DNA of 64,000 nt from JAHEDH01 sp963745865 (GTDB taxonomy: Bacteria > Actinomycetota > Acidimicrobiia > Spongiisociales > ZC4RG35): assembly GCA_963745865.1 (NCBI GenBank), contig CAVUYZ010000008.1:1-64000 (forward strand), read 5' to 3'. A program made the position numbers and the translations under genes. Under the pieces are notes generated by a model. It ran no database searches and had not been told where the DNA came from. It worked only from the letters and a program-made list of their open reading frames with translations. Shown here one piece after another: positions 48,835 to 59,232 of this stretch (position 1 is its first letter; each line of letters opens with the position of its first letter).

Positions 48835-49539
48835 TCAGTGAGCTTCCTGATCCAGCGAGTCCCTTGCAGACCTTATCTCGTCGATCAATCGGGGTGTCCG
48901 CAGCGCTGCTCCAAGCCTGGCGAGCCGCAACGTGGCGGAGACGGCGCTGGGGTTCAGAGAGGCGATCAACGAGGCAAGGCGTGAAGCGGCTTCGAGAGGG
49001 TCGTCCGACACCTGGGCCACGAGGCCGAGTTCTGCTGCGCGGATCCCATTGATCTTGCTCCCCAAGAGCAACAGCTCAAGGCTCTGCTGAAGCCCGACGA
49101 GGGAAGCCAGCGCGATGGATCCTGCCGCCGAGATCATCCCATTCTCCACCTCTGGGAAGCCCAGACTGGTATCTGGATGGGCCACCCGAATGTCACAATG
49201 CAGAGCAAGGTTCAGTCCCATGCCGAGCACGTGACCATGGAGGGAAGCAATCGTTGGTTTGGGGAATGGCTCGATCACGTCGGGCAGCGCCGACAGCACA
49301 GTCGTCGTGTCGGCAGGCCCGGCACTCGCAATCTCTTTGATATCCGAGCCGGCGCAGAAAGCAGTCCCCCTACCGGATACAACAGCGACTCGCACCGAGT
49401 CATCCAGCGCAGCTGCCGACCAGGCCATCGCGAGCTCTCGCTTCGCTCGGACATCCAGTGCATTCAGCACGTGCGGTCGGTCAAGCGTGATCCATGCCAC
49501 ACCAGCCTCGACTCGGAAGTCGATCGCGCTCAATCCCAC
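48835..49539 (-). CDS. Enoyl-CoA hydratase/isomerase (crotonase) family protein, one catalytic Glu replaced
   Basis: A 234-residue crotonase-fold protein: WITLDRPHVLNALDVRAKRE, oxyanion-hole segment GTAFCAGSDIKEIASAG, and HGHVLGMGLNLALHCDIRVA, LGFPEVENGMISAAGS. Where hydratases have the first catalytic Glu (GGGCEL), this protein has Asn (GMGLNL), while the second position (PEVENG) keeps Glu. It may therefore be an isomerase, hydrolase or lyase rather than a true hydratase. Its start overlaps the upstream gene by 10 bp; it is third in an IclR-led operon, so CoA thioesters of the island's substrate are likely targets. Confidence 0.88.
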   Translation of the reverse strand: MGLSAIDFRVEAGVAWITLDRPHVLNALDVRAKRELAMAWSAAALDDSVRVAVVSGRGTAFCAGSDIKEIASAGPADTTTVLSALPDVIEPFPKPTIASLHGHVLGMGLNLALHCDIRVAHPDTSLGFPEVENGMISAAGSIALASLVGLQQSLELLLLGSKINGIRAAELGLVAQVSDDPLEAASRLASLIASLNPSAVSATLRLARLGAALRTPRLIDEIRSARDSLDQEAH

Positions 49540-50579
49540 ACTCGATCCTCACCAACCTCCGCTGATGGAACCGCAACGGTCCCCTCCCACCCAGACAATT
49601 CCATTGCCGTGGGAGCAAACAACTCTTCGACAGCCACCTCTCGCTCTGTGATCCCCTGGTCGGCGGCATACCGGAGGAGCGTCTCGAGTGCGGTTCGATT
49701 CGCACTGACGCCACTGGGCCAGAAGTCTGGCATGGCCCCGCTGCGAGCCTCTTCGACGTCCAGGTGAAAGAACGGGAGCATTGATGGAGACGTGCCGTGG
49801 GTGTGCAACATCCGGTCCATTGCCAGGGCCTTCGCCATCTCAAATGCGTGCATCAGAGATTGCGCGACCCAAGGAGCCGCTTCGTACACTCGCCTTCTCA
49901 CCACCACTAGGTGCATGATCGGAAAGATTCCGGTACGTCGCCAGTACTCAGCCTCCGTGGCCCTCGGATTGTCAAAGAGCCGACGAATCCGGGAATCTCC
50001 GAGTCGAAAGCTCGGGGGTGAGAAGTTGAGAAACCCCGCATCGATCTCGCCACTAACAAGCATCTCGTCAAGCGTCCGATCCGTGACCTTCTCGATGTGA
50101 ATGCCGTCAGGAAGCCTAAGAGCGAGGCGGGGAGGAATCGAGCCCGCCCGCTCGATGCCTGCGCTGACCCACGTGATCTCATGAGGCTGAATCGCGTACT
50201 CGTCCGCCAACATGCCCCGCTGCCACACGAGCGCGGTCATGTGATACCTGCGGATACCGACTCGCCGACCGCGTAGCCCAGATGGCTCCGTGATTCCGGA
50301 TGCGGACGACACGAACATGTCCCGGTGACGGAACATCCTCGAAGGGAAGACCGGAATACCCACGAACCGGTCGTCGCCACGAGAGACCAAATTGGAGAAC
50401 GCGCCCAGAGACATCTCCGCGACATCGAACTCCTCATGTCGCAGCATCCTGACGAACGTCTCGGCAGACCGCACCGCCATGGGAACGAGATCGATCCCGG
50501 AAGCAGAAACGGACCCGTCGAAGATCGCTCGCGTTCGGTCGTAGTCACCAATCGCAAGAGACAGTCGATACTTGCTCAC
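49530..50579 (-). CDS. 4,5-dihydroxyphthalate decarboxylase-like / NMT1-type PBP-fold protein
   Basis: A 349-residue periplasmic-binding-protein-fold enzyme homologue without signal peptide. Motifs: LSLAIGDYDRTRAIFDGSVS, FVRMLRHEEFDVAEMSLGAF, IPVFPSRMFRHRDMFVSSAS, LRGRRVGIRRYHMTALVWQR, FPIMHLVVVRRRVYEAAPWV. This pattern is shared with 4,5-dihydroxyphthalate decarboxylase (Pht5) and relatives that act on aromatic or heteroaromatic acids. It lies between the IclR regulator (4-bp overlap) and the crotonase gene. A cytoplasmic decarboxylase of an aromatic intermediate is the best guess; a binding-only role cannot be excluded. Confidence 0.82.
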   Translation of the reverse strand: MSKYRLSLAIGDYDRTRAIFDGSVSASGIDLVPMAVRSAETFVRMLRHEEFDVAEMSLGAFSNLVSRGDDRFVGIPVFPSRMFRHRDMFVSSASGITEPSGLRGRRVGIRRYHMTALVWQRGMLADEYAIQPHEITWVSAGIERAGSIPPRLALRLPDGIHIEKVTDRTLDEMLVSGEIDAGFLNFSPPSFRLGDSRIRRLFDNPRATEAEYWRRTGIFPIMHLVVVRRRVYEAAPWVAQSLMHAFEMAKALAMDRMLHTHGTSPSMLPFFHLDVEEARSGAMPDFWPSGVSANRTALETLLRYAADQGITEREVAVEELFAPTAMELSGWEGTVAVPSAEVGEDRVWD

Positions 50580-51355
50580 GAAGCGCTTTCGGTGACGACC
50601 GAGAACCTCGGTGCTGCACGACCGGCCGCCTCAACCGCCCTTCTGAGCTCCGACACGATGTCGGATCCATCATGAGCATGTTCTCGGAGATCGGTGCCTG
50701 CCAGCACGAGGGCAGCAGCAGAGCTCGGATCGTCCCCGACCGCGATAGCGATTGCGCTCATTCCCGCGTGCAATTCGTCATGGGCGATCGACAGGCCATT
50801 ACGGCGCCGAATGTCCTCCAAGTCAGCTTCGATTGCCGACCAACGCGAAGACCCCAGCAAATCTCGAACGGTGTCGTCGTCGAAGCCGGCTAGCAGCGCT
50901 CGTCCACTCGCCACGCGCTCTATCGGGAAGTGCGTGCCGACGTCCAGAAGCATGGACAGTGGCGTCGATCTCCCCCACACCCTCTCGAGAATGACCAACC
51001 GGTCGAGAGCCGGTACCGATATCGAGATGATCCAAGGCTTGTCGATGACGAGCCTTGAATGGAGGTCGATTGCATAAGGAAGAAGTGCAACACGCCCGGG
51101 ATGAGCATCGGAACACGCTTGTCCGAGGAGTAGGGAACCGGGTCCAAGCGAGTAGCGGCCCAAGTCGGACCGTTTCACGATGCTGTCTGCGGCAAGGGTC
51201 CTGAGAAGGCGGTGCACCACGGTCCGATCAAGGCCGGTCTGTCGGGCAACCTCCAATGCACTCCAGCTCCGAGGTCCCGCGCTCCGCCCGAGTACGCCCA
51301 ATACGACCAGGGCCCGCTGTACCGATTGCACCCGATTCTTTGGAGATCTAGACAT
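50576..51355 (-). CDS. IclR family transcriptional regulator
   Basis: A 259-residue two-domain regulator. N-terminal winged helix VQSVQRALVVLGVLGRSAGP, SALEVARQTGLDRTVVHRLL. C-terminal effector domain with LLDVGTHFPIERVASGRALL, RRRNGLSIAHDELHAGMSAI and SAAALVLAGT. The start at 51355 faces the alcohol dehydrogenase gene (51428) across 72 bp that contains GCGCA...TGCGC half-sites (51386-51409). It heads a coupled operon with the decarboxylase-like and crotonase genes and probably controls both directions in response to an aromatic acid or its product. Confidence 0.92.
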   Translation of the reverse strand: MSRSPKNRVQSVQRALVVLGVLGRSAGPRSWSALEVARQTGLDRTVVHRLLRTLAADSIVKRSDLGRYSLGPGSLLLGQACSDAHPGRVALLPYAIDLHSRLVIDKPWIISISVPALDRLVILERVWGRSTPLSMLLDVGTHFPIERVASGRALLAGFDDDTVRDLLGSSRWSAIEADLEDIRRRNGLSIAHDELHAGMSAIAIAVGDDPSSAAALVLAGTDLREHAHDGSDIVSELRRAVEAAGRAAPRFSVVTESAS

Positions 51356-51427
51356 CAGCCACGCGGCACCAGGCTACCATGACGTGCGCAAATAGCACTT
51401 GATGTGCGCCCTCAGAACGGGGAATAG

Positions 51428-52454
51428 ATGAAGGCTGTGCAGTTCACAGAATTCGGGGGCCCGGACGTACTCAGAGTCGGTGAAGCTCCCGATCCAGTCA
51501 TCGGCCCCGGTGACGTCCTGATCAGGGTCGATACGACTGGCATCTGTCGTCACGACTTGCTTCACAGAGCCGGATCGCTCCCCAAGTCGAAACCCGGGGT
51601 GATTCTCGGACATGAAGTGTCTGGCGTGGTCGAGCAAGCCGGAGAGCGCGCAGCGATCGCTCCAGGGACTCGTATCGCCGCATACAACCGGCTGTCTTGT
51701 CGACGTTGCCGCAGTTGTCTCGCTGGTCGCCACGACCTGTGTCGGTCCTCCACGCTCCTCGGCAGCACCGCTCCAGGTGGATATGCCGAGTTGATGGTCA
51801 TACCCGATTGGGCAGCGATACCCATTCCGGACTCCATGTCTCTCCTCGAAGCGGCTCTCGCTGTGTGCCCGATAGGAACCAGCATGAAGGCCTTGTCACA
51901 CATCGGCGAAGTGGGGCCCGGAGACGTGGTTCTGATTACAGGAGCGACGGGAGGCCTGGGTCTCCATCAGATTCAGATAGCGACAGCCCTGGGGGCGCGC
52001 GCCATCGCGGTCACGCGGTCGGTGTCAAGAACGCGAAGCACTCGAAGCCCTGGGCGCGGAGGTCGTCGTCATCGATCCCGACATTCGGCTCCGCCACTCG
52101 GTCCGAGAGGTGGTCGGAGTCGATGGAGTGGACGTCGTCATCGAGAACGTGACGTCTCAAACACTTGCCGAGACGATGTGGACTGTGAGAGCCGGCGGAA
52201 AGGTCGTCGTTCTGGGCAACATCTCAATGCGAGAGGTCCCGATCAACCCGGGACTCGTGATCGAGCGCCGGCTCAGCATCATCGGATCCGGAAACCCCAC
52301 GTTCGGCGATGTCAGACGAGGGATTGCGTTGATGGAGTCGGGATCGGTCCGCCCACAGATCGATAGGACGATGCCATTCGAATCGGCCTCGCATGCGCAT
52401 GAACTCGTCGCGGCAGGCACGGTTCTCGGGCGTGTTGTGCTCAGTGGATGGTGA
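51428..52454 (+). CDS. Zinc-dependent alcohol dehydrogenase (one frameshift)
   Basis: About 341 residues. MKAVQFTEFGGPDVLRVGEA; catalytic-zinc segments TGICRHDLLHRAG and LGHEVSGVV; structural-zinc Cys set CRRCRSCLAGRHDLC; nucleotide-binding LITGATGGLGLHQIQIATAL. A shift near 52025 leads to EALGAEVVVIDPD, VVIENVTSQTLAETMWTVRA, GGKVVVLGNISM and the C-terminus HELVAAGTVLGRVVLSGW. First gene of the plus-strand arm controlled from the IclR spacer; its stop overlaps the ligase start. Oxidises an alcohol intermediate of the island's pathway. Confidence 0.88.
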
Positions 52455-54094
52455 TGCGCGGAACGCTCGCAAGCCAATGGCGATACCTGGCCAAGACATC
52501 GCCTGATCGGACAGCGGTCGTTGAGACATCGGGAAGCTCCTGGTCCTACAGAAGATTGTGGGAGAGGATCGAGTCGATTGGTGGCCTCCTGTTGGCTCGT
52601 GGCTTGGCGGCTGGGGATCGAGTAGCGCTTCTCTCAGGTGGATTCAGCAGGCACCACCTCGAAGCCGATCAAGCGATCATGGCATCCGGTCTCGTGCGTG
52701 TGCCGATAGATCCATCAGCTCCACAGCGTGATATCGAAGCCCAATTGGAACACGCGGGAGCCAAGGCGATTCTCGTTGAGTCTGGGTTGGCCGCGCAAGT
52801 CTCCGAATTCGACATCATGCGCTTCGATCTCGGTTCGGAAGAGCTCGAGACACAAGTCGCAGCAAATGCACGCCGTGCCCTTCCCGAAGTCCGCGCCGAT
52901 CAACTCGCCTCACTGAACTTCACCGGGGGTACCACCGGCGCTCCAAAGGCGGTGGCGCTCACACATCACAACCTCATGTCTGTCGTGCGCGAGGTCAACT
53001 CTGCCAGACAGCTGCGACCAGCCGACTCGTTGTTGAATGTCCGGCCAATGTGGCCGATCAGCGGGATTGTGGTGAACATCCATCTTCTGGCCGGCTCCCC
53101 CGTCACACTTGGTGAGCCCTTCGATGCCTCGACGTTCGCCGACGTCGTCGCAGCCTCGGGCGCCACGATGACATCCCTCGTTCCGACGATGTTGATCCGA
53201 TTGCTGAGGAGACCGGAGCATTCGCTCATCGGGTTGGGATCGCTCCGTGCCATCGACATCGGTGCGGCAGCAGTCCCGGATGTCCAGATGACTGAAGCCG
53301 TCTCGAGGTTCGGGAAAGTCTTCGGTACGGTGTACGGACTGACCGAGGCGCCGTGGACGTGTTACCGGCCACCGGAGGACCTTGCCTTCGACGGGGAACC
53401 TCGTGCAGTCGGTCGGCCGGCCCGTCGGGACCCATCGCGTCTCGATCGATGATGACGGGCCGGTGCCCACGGGCAAGGTTGGAGAAGTCGTCATCACCGG
53501 CGATCATGTCATGGCCGGATACTGGCAGGATCGGGCTGCTTCAGATCGCGTGTTGGCGAACAGGGGTTTCGAACCGGAGATCTGGGAAGACTTGACGATC
53601 AAGGGCGCCTTCACGTAGTCGGGCGCCTCAAAGAGATCATCCGGACCGGCGGGCGTTCCGTTGAACCTCAGGAGGTCGAGTCCACCATTCTCGGAATCCC
53701 TGGGGTGGTTGAGGCGGCGGTGATCGGAGTCCCCGACGATGAATGGGGCGAGAATGTGGTTGCGGTCGTCGTGAGGAACAAGGTCGTTCCCATTGCCCAA
53801 GAGGTGGTCGATGCGTGCGAAAAGATGCTCGCTCCGTACAAGAAACCTCGCTCGGTCATATTCATTGAGTCGATCCCCCGCTCGCATTACGGAAAGGTGC
53901 TTCGGGCTGAACTCCCCGCCACCGTGAAACAGACGCGGAAACCCATTGACGTTGCGACAGCCGAATTGCAGGACAGCGTATGGCCATTCGATCTGAGTCT
54001 GCGGCACTACCCGGTGCTCCGCAGCGAATCGGAGCGACGTGTTGTCCGGAAGCCCGCACGATCACAGCAATCACGAGATCGGACGAATGGATAG
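52451..54094 (+). CDS. AMP-forming acyl-CoA synthetase/ligase (frameshifted)
   Basis: ANL-superfamily enzyme of about 545 residues. FTGGTTGAPKAVALTHHNLM is the P-loop-like A3 motif (usually SSGTTGxPKG), then VYGLTEAPWTCYRPP (A5). After a shift near 53395 come GRPVGTHRVSIDDDGPVPTG, KVGEVVITGDHVMAGYWQDR. After a shift near 53615: VGRLKEIIRTGGRSVEPQEV (hinge) and SIPRSHYGKVLRAELP with the catalytic Lys. ATG 52451 overlaps the dehydrogenase stop. Probably activates an organic acid as its CoA ester for the crotonase step. Confidence 0.88.
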
Positions 54095-54906
54095 GAAGAG
54101 ACTCGATAGTGAAGGCGCGCTCACGGTGGCTAACACCATCGGACGACCCGACGAGAACCGGATTCGCCGTCGGGTACCCGGTGAAGGCGCCGGCCGAGAG
54201 TCAGGAGAGGTGGCCGATTCTCGCGGTCGGGTCTTACACCGGATCGGAAAGCCCAAGGAGATAGTCGACACTTCCCTGCTCTCGAGTACCTCAGCGTATT
54301 TCTGGCTCAGGTCGAACAGATTCACAGCGTGACTCATCCACCCTCGATCAAAGACCCCATCTTCCACCACAACAGTGACAAACCCGAACGAGAACGCGTC
54401 CAACGCGGTCGCACGTACACACCCCGATGTGGTGCATCCCAGAACGATCAGAGTGTCAACGCCCTCATCGATAAGGAAGCGACGAGAGGAGTGCCAAAGA
54501 ATGCGCTCGGCTTGGTCTTCTTGATGACGACCTCACCCTTAAGCGGCCGGATGTCGTCGACGATCTAATGTGCGTCGGAGGGCTGCTGAAGCGTCGATGG
54601 GTGCTTCTCCCGCCATTGGCCTGCGTGGTGCATGGCGTGGTCGGTGACTCCTGCCGTGAATCAGACAGGTGCCGTGACGGATCTCGCAGTGTCGAGCACC
54701 GAGGCGATGGCCGGAATTGCGTCCCATCCCTGCTCCCCGCAAGAGTTGGGATAGGTCCGAATGGAATCGAGGATCGGCTCGCGCTCACGACCGACAAAAC
54801 CGTAGGTCACGTCGATCACGATCACCGCAGGACGCGCCCCAAGTGGTATTTCGGCCGTAACCCGCAGCCTCGTATATCTCAAGATCTGATTTCGGAATGG
54901 TGTCAC
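54071..54906 (-). CDS. Isochorismatase-like cysteine hydrolase (frameshifted)
   Basis: Reconstructed amidohydrolase of the isochorismatase/nicotinamidase family. The catalytic triad is visible: Asp in RPAVIVIDVTYGFVG, Lys in VVIKKTKPSAFFGTP, Cys in TLIVLGCTTSGCVRATALDA. Shifts lie near 54665, 54560 and 54405. The end is uncertain; a family-sized protein would finish near 54230, and the frame simply stays open to 54071. Such enzymes hydrolyse nicotinamide, N-carbamoyl compounds, maleamate or ureas, which fits an N-containing substrate for this island. Confidence 0.75.
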
Positions 54907-54912
54907 GCCAAT

Positions 54913-55911
54913 TCATGTTTGGGCTCGCAGCTTGCGCAGCGCGGGAAGCACGTTGCTCCCGAGGGTCTCAATCAAGCGTTCCTGATCGAGCGACGCCATC
55001 TGGAGGCAAACGACATCGGCATTGATCTCCTCGACAAGGGGGCGATATACCTCCACAATCGAGCTGCCATCGCTCACTATCGAATAGCGGCCAAGCACAT
55101 CATCGCGTGGGGCAGTTGGTCTGCTTTCTCCCTCACTCTCCATGGGATCAACGGCTTCTAGCCTCCCTGGGGCTCGCAAACCCCGCCAGCTGCACAAGGT
55201 GTCCCATGCCTCGTCCTGGGAGTCGGCTTGAACCGACCACCTGGTAGCCAGAATGGTGGGTCGGGGCCGGCCCGCCACTTCTGCCGCGGCATTCGCTGGC
55301 GCGTACCACTCTCTCGATGGTGTCAGCTGGGTCCTTGACGGACGTAACGATGCCTTGCGCCATCTCGGCCGTGAGGGTGGCTGACTTCGGCCCTCCTGCG
55401 GCGAGCCAGATAGGCACGGGTCCGAGCGGAGGTGAATAGAGCTTCGCTCTGTCTGTCGTGTAATAGGACCCCGCGGTCTCCAGCTTCTCTCCGTCCAGAA
55501 GTCTCCGCATGATCTCAAGCGCCTCGGTCATCCGCCCGTTGCGTTCACGGTATGCCGGGAACTCGTACCCAAGTGGCCCTTCGTTGATGTTCTCACCGGT
55601 ACCGACTCCCAGGGTGAATCGACCCCCGGACAGGCGGTCGAGGGTCGCCGCGGCCTGCGCCACAACTGCAGGGTGATATCGGAAGAGTGGCGTGGTGACG
55701 CCCGTGGCGAACTCGATTTTGGAGGTAGCTGCCGCCATCGCACCGGGGTCGCAAACGCGAAGCCTGCGGCGGACCGGTCATCGACCCACGGGTGGAAGTG
55801 CTCCGAGACCACAACCATGTCGAATCCAGCCTCCTCGGCGAGACGCGCGTGCCTCACGAGCACTTCAGGCTGCCACTGCTCGTGTCCTGCAAAATAGGCG
55901 AATTTGGTCAT
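54913..55911 (-). CDS. LLM-class F420-dependent oxidoreductase, G6PDH-like subgroup (frameshifted)
   Basis: About 330 residues. FAYFAGHEQWQPEVLVRHAR and GFDMVVVSEHFHPWVDDRSA open the protein; after a shift near 55745 come FATGVTTPLFRYHPAVVAQA, LSGGRFTLGVGTGENINEGP, YTTDRAKLYSPPLGPVPIWL. After a shift near 55285: PTILATRWSVQADSQDEAWD and VCLQMASLDQERLIETLGSN. These are hallmarks of the F420-dependent G6PDH-type luciferase-like family. The ATG at 55911 follows GGAGAAGC. Could reduce or oxidise a ring or carbonyl intermediate; follows the DMT transporter gene on the same strand. Confidence 0.87.
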
Positions 55912-55931
55912 GCTTCTCCGTTTCCGTGATG

Positions 55932-56900
55932 TCAGGCCGGCACAGGAATCGGATCGACAATGACGCCGACGCTCTCCGTGCTGGATCGGGCGAGATAGCC
56001 CATGATCGTGATCGTGCAGACAAGGAGGCCGCCACCGATTGCCTGTGAGGGCGTCAAGACAGTCCCGAATACCAGGTAGTTGAGTCCTGCGGCAGTTACG
56101 GGGAACGCCAGTTCGGCGACCGTCGCGGTGGATGCCGGCGTCGATCGCAGGCCGGAGTAGTAGATCATGATTGCCAACAGTCCCGGTACCAGCGCGAGCA
56201 ACACGAGAGCACGGAACTCCGCCCACCCGACAGAATCGACCGCATCCCAACCATCCATGATTGACACGAGCACTACCGACGCCGGAAGACCGATCAGAAA
56301 TCGAGTCGCGGTGAGCGTCATGTGATCCAGGACACTTATGACGTGCCTCCCGAGCACTGTTCCAACCGCCCACAGGGCCGCAGCGCCAACCGCGAGAAGG
56401 GCGGGGATGATGTTGGCGACATTGATGCGGAGTGGGTCTGGAAACGCCAAGAGATACGCTCCTGTGATACCAAATCCCAAGAACAAGCTGAATCGAGGCA
56501 GAATCCGCTCGCCTAGGACGAGTCGGGCTCCGATGATCGCGATCAGAGGCTGGAGTTTCTGAAGGAGCAAGGGAGTCGTTGGGTCGCCGTACCGAAAGGC
56601 AGCGGTAAAGAGTGCCGTCGCCAGGGCCGACGACCCGATTCCGATGATGACGAGCGAAATCCAGTGCTGTCGGCTGAGCATTGCGAATCGCGTCCGATGT
56701 CGAATCACAATGGGAGCGGTAACGCTTACGAGTATGAGGTGTTCGAACATGACGACGGTCGTCGCTGGAAGATCGAGGGCAAGTGAGCGACGGAAGATGG
56801 CATCCGTGCCCCAGAGAGCAGCGCCGAGCGCAACGAGAGGAATACCAACGCGACGGTCGGCGCTCGATCTGGGCACTGGATCCGTCCTTCTAGACAACAA
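55932..56900 (-). CDS. DMT/EamA family transporter
   Basis: A 322-residue intact inner-membrane protein with ten predicted helices in two EamA repeats: IPLVALGAALWGTDAIFRRS and MFEHLILVSVTAPIVI open the first, NIIPALLAVGAAALWAVGTV the second, plus YYSGLRSTPASTATVAELAF and AIGGGLLVCTITIMGYLARS. Likely exports or imports a small metabolite. The start is TTG 56900, only 29 bp from the divergent Mo-hydroxylase ATG, with an AT-rich dyad between. Confidence 0.88.
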   Translation of the reverse strand: MLSRRTDPVPRSSADRRVGIPLVALGAALWGTDAIFRRSLALDLPATTVVMFEHLILVSVTAPIVIRHRTRFAMLSRQHWISLVIIGIGSSALATALFTAAFRYGDPTTPLLLQKLQPLIAIIGARLVLGERILPRFSLFLGFGITGAYLLAFPDPLRINVANIIPALLAVGAAALWAVGTVLGRHVISVLDHMTLTATRFLIGLPASVVLVSIMDGWDAVDSVGWAEFRALVLLALVPGLLAIMIYYSGLRSTPASTATVAELAFPVTAAGLNYLVFGTVLTPSQAIGGGLLVCTITIMGYLARSSTESVGVIVDPIPVPA

Positions 56901-56901
56901 C

Positions 56902-56932
56902 CATACGTTACATCATATATTGTATACGTATG
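56902..56932. promoter_or_regulatory. AT-rich dyad overlapping the Mo-hydroxylase start codon
   Basis: CATACGT (56902-56908) plus TACA (56909-56912) is mirrored by TGTATACGTATG (56921-56932) around an 8-bp AT core. The right arm contains the ATG of the hydroxylase gene (56930) and the left edge touches the DMT start (56900). It resembles GntR-type sites (TTGTATAC-like) and would shut both divergent genes at once. Short leaders make near-leaderless transcripts likely. Confidence 0.6.
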
Positions 56933-59232
56933 CCTTCTGACCATGTCGACCTGATACGAGGCCGGGGCTCGTTCTTGGGTGATGACACCCCTCCTGGAAC
57001 GCTGATCGCCGCCTTCGTTCGGTCAGACCTTCCGCACGCCGTCATCCGCGACATCGATATCTCACCTGCCGGGAACCAGGTTGTGGCAATACATACAGCG
57101 GAGACCCTGACCGCTCCCCCGATCCCGGCCCAGTTGCGGCCCACTGCACCCCCGGCCACCGGCATGGAACGGAACGTCCTCGCCATCGACCGCGTTCGCT
57201 ACGTCGGTGAGGCTGTCGCGATGGTCCTTGCCACCTCCGCGGAGCATGCCGAGGACGCCCGCAGCGGAGTCTGGGTTGACCTGGAAGAGCTGACAGCGCT
57301 GATCGATCCTGAAGACGCCGCTGCTGACGAAGTCGTCATCTTTCCGTCAGCTGGCACGAACATCGTGAAGAGAAGCGAGCGGGGCTTTGCCACCGAGCCC
57401 TTGCCCGATGACGATGTCACGATCGACCTGACCATCCGTCACTCTCGCCTCTCCGCAGTGCCGATCGAGACACTTGGAATCTTGGCGATTCCCACGGGTG
57501 ACCGGATCGAGATCTGGTGTGGACATCAGTCGCCGCATCGTTTGCTCCGCGGCCTGAATGCCGTGTTCGGATTCACCAACGGCGAGCTCAGGGTGCGCGT
57601 GCCGGATGTCGGAGGAGCATTCGGACAGAAAGGGCCTCTGTACCCCGAGTACGTGGCGGTGGTGGCCGCAGCGATTGCCCATGAGCGGCCCGTGCTGTGG
57701 CGCGAACGCCGCAGAGAACACTTCTCCGGCGGTACCCACGGACGCGGAATGCGCCAACGTGTGCAGATGTCAGGAAGCTGGACAGGCGAAATCTCAGGGC
57801 TCCGCGTCGACGTACTCGCAGACCTGGGCGTGTACCCACAAACAGGATTCATGGTGCCGGAGACTGCCGCAATGATGGCATCCGGCCCGTATCGCATTCC
57901 CAATACTGGTGCCACTGTCACCTCGGTGGTGACGAACACCGCACCCACCGGCCCTTACCGAGGAGCCGGCAGGCCCGAGGCTGCTATGGCGCTCGAACGG
58001 GCAATCGACGAGTACGCCCGACGCGTCGAGATGGAGCCCAGCGACGTCCGAGGGATGAATCTCGATCGGCTCCCGACGAGATGCCATACAACTCACCGAC
58101 TGGCGCCGTCTACGACAGCGGCAACTACCAACAGTCGCTGGACCGAGCCCTCGAAATGATCGACCTCAACGGTTTCCGAAATCGACAGATCACTGCTCGT
58201 TCGAACGGAACGAATCCCGTTGGACTCGGGCTAGCCACCTTCGTCGAGCCCGCCGGGGGACCACCAAAGTCCGGCGAGTACGGATCAGTCGAGTTGAACG
58301 ACCACGGACGCGTGGTTGCTCGAGTCGGATCAACGCCGGCTGGCCAGCCACACGACCTGATATGGCGCAAGTTGGTCTCCGAGATCTTCGACATCGCGCC
58401 GCGGGACGTGGCCGTAGTCAGTGGCGACACGGACATGGTCTCTCAAGGGGAAGGCACATTCGGCAGTCGGTCCACACAGACCGCCGGAGCGGCCCTCGTG
58501 AGGACAGCGACGCGACTGCTCGAACGTGCCAGGGAACTTGCAGCGAATTCCTTGGAGGCGGCCCCGAGAGATCTCCTGATCGTGGATGGCGGTTTCGTCA
58601 TTGCTGGATCCCCGAGTCACCGGGTGGAGCTCTCTGAACTACCAGCGCTCGCCAGAGAACACGATGTCGAACTGTTCGAGGAGGAATTCCATATCCCCGG
58701 CTCGCACACGTTCCCGTATGGAACCCATGCCGCAATCGTGGAGATCGACAGAGAGACCGGTGAAGTGAGGATCGAGCGCATCGTGGCCGTAGACGACTGC
58801 GGGAGGATCCTCGATCACGCGGCCGTGGAGGGGCAGCTCCACGGAGGCTTGGTACAGGGAATCGGTCAAGCGCTGTTCGAAGGGATCCAATACAGCGCCA
58901 CTGGCCAACTGCTCACGAGTTCGATGATGGACTATACGATCCCTCGTGCATCGGATGTTCCTCCGATCGACCTGGACTACTACGAGACGCCGGCTCTGAC
59001 CGCTTTCGGAGTCAAAGGTGTCGGGGAGTCCGGAATAGCCGGCATCCCTGCAGCCATTCTCAATGCAGCCCTCGATGCTCTCGCTCTCGACGGCGTGACC
59101 GATCTCGAACTGCCGCTCCGCCCTGCCAGAGTCTGGGAGGCCATGCGGAGTTCAAGACCGACGCCTTCATCCGACAACTCTTCAGCTCGCGATCACGTGG
59201 ACGAGGACTGGCCGCCGCTCAGTGCGCACTGA
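56930..59232 (+). CDS. Xanthine dehydrogenase/CO-dehydrogenase-type molybdopterin subunit (one frameshift)
   Basis: About 767 residues with one shift near 58076. Mo-cofactor motifs: VRVPDVGGAFGQKGPLYPEY, TGPYRGAGRPEAAMALERAI, then VSQGEGTFGSRSTQTAGAAL and FGVKGVGESGIAGIPAAILN, the last with the catalytic Glu. RGAGRPE rather than the Cys-containing CoxL loop argues against a true CO dehydrogenase and for an aldehyde- or N-heterocycle-hydroxylating enzyme. The usual FeS and FAD subunits are absent from both sides. ATG 56930 lies in a dyad. The 3' end overlaps the convergent ThDP-enzyme gene by 51 bp. Confidence 0.9.
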
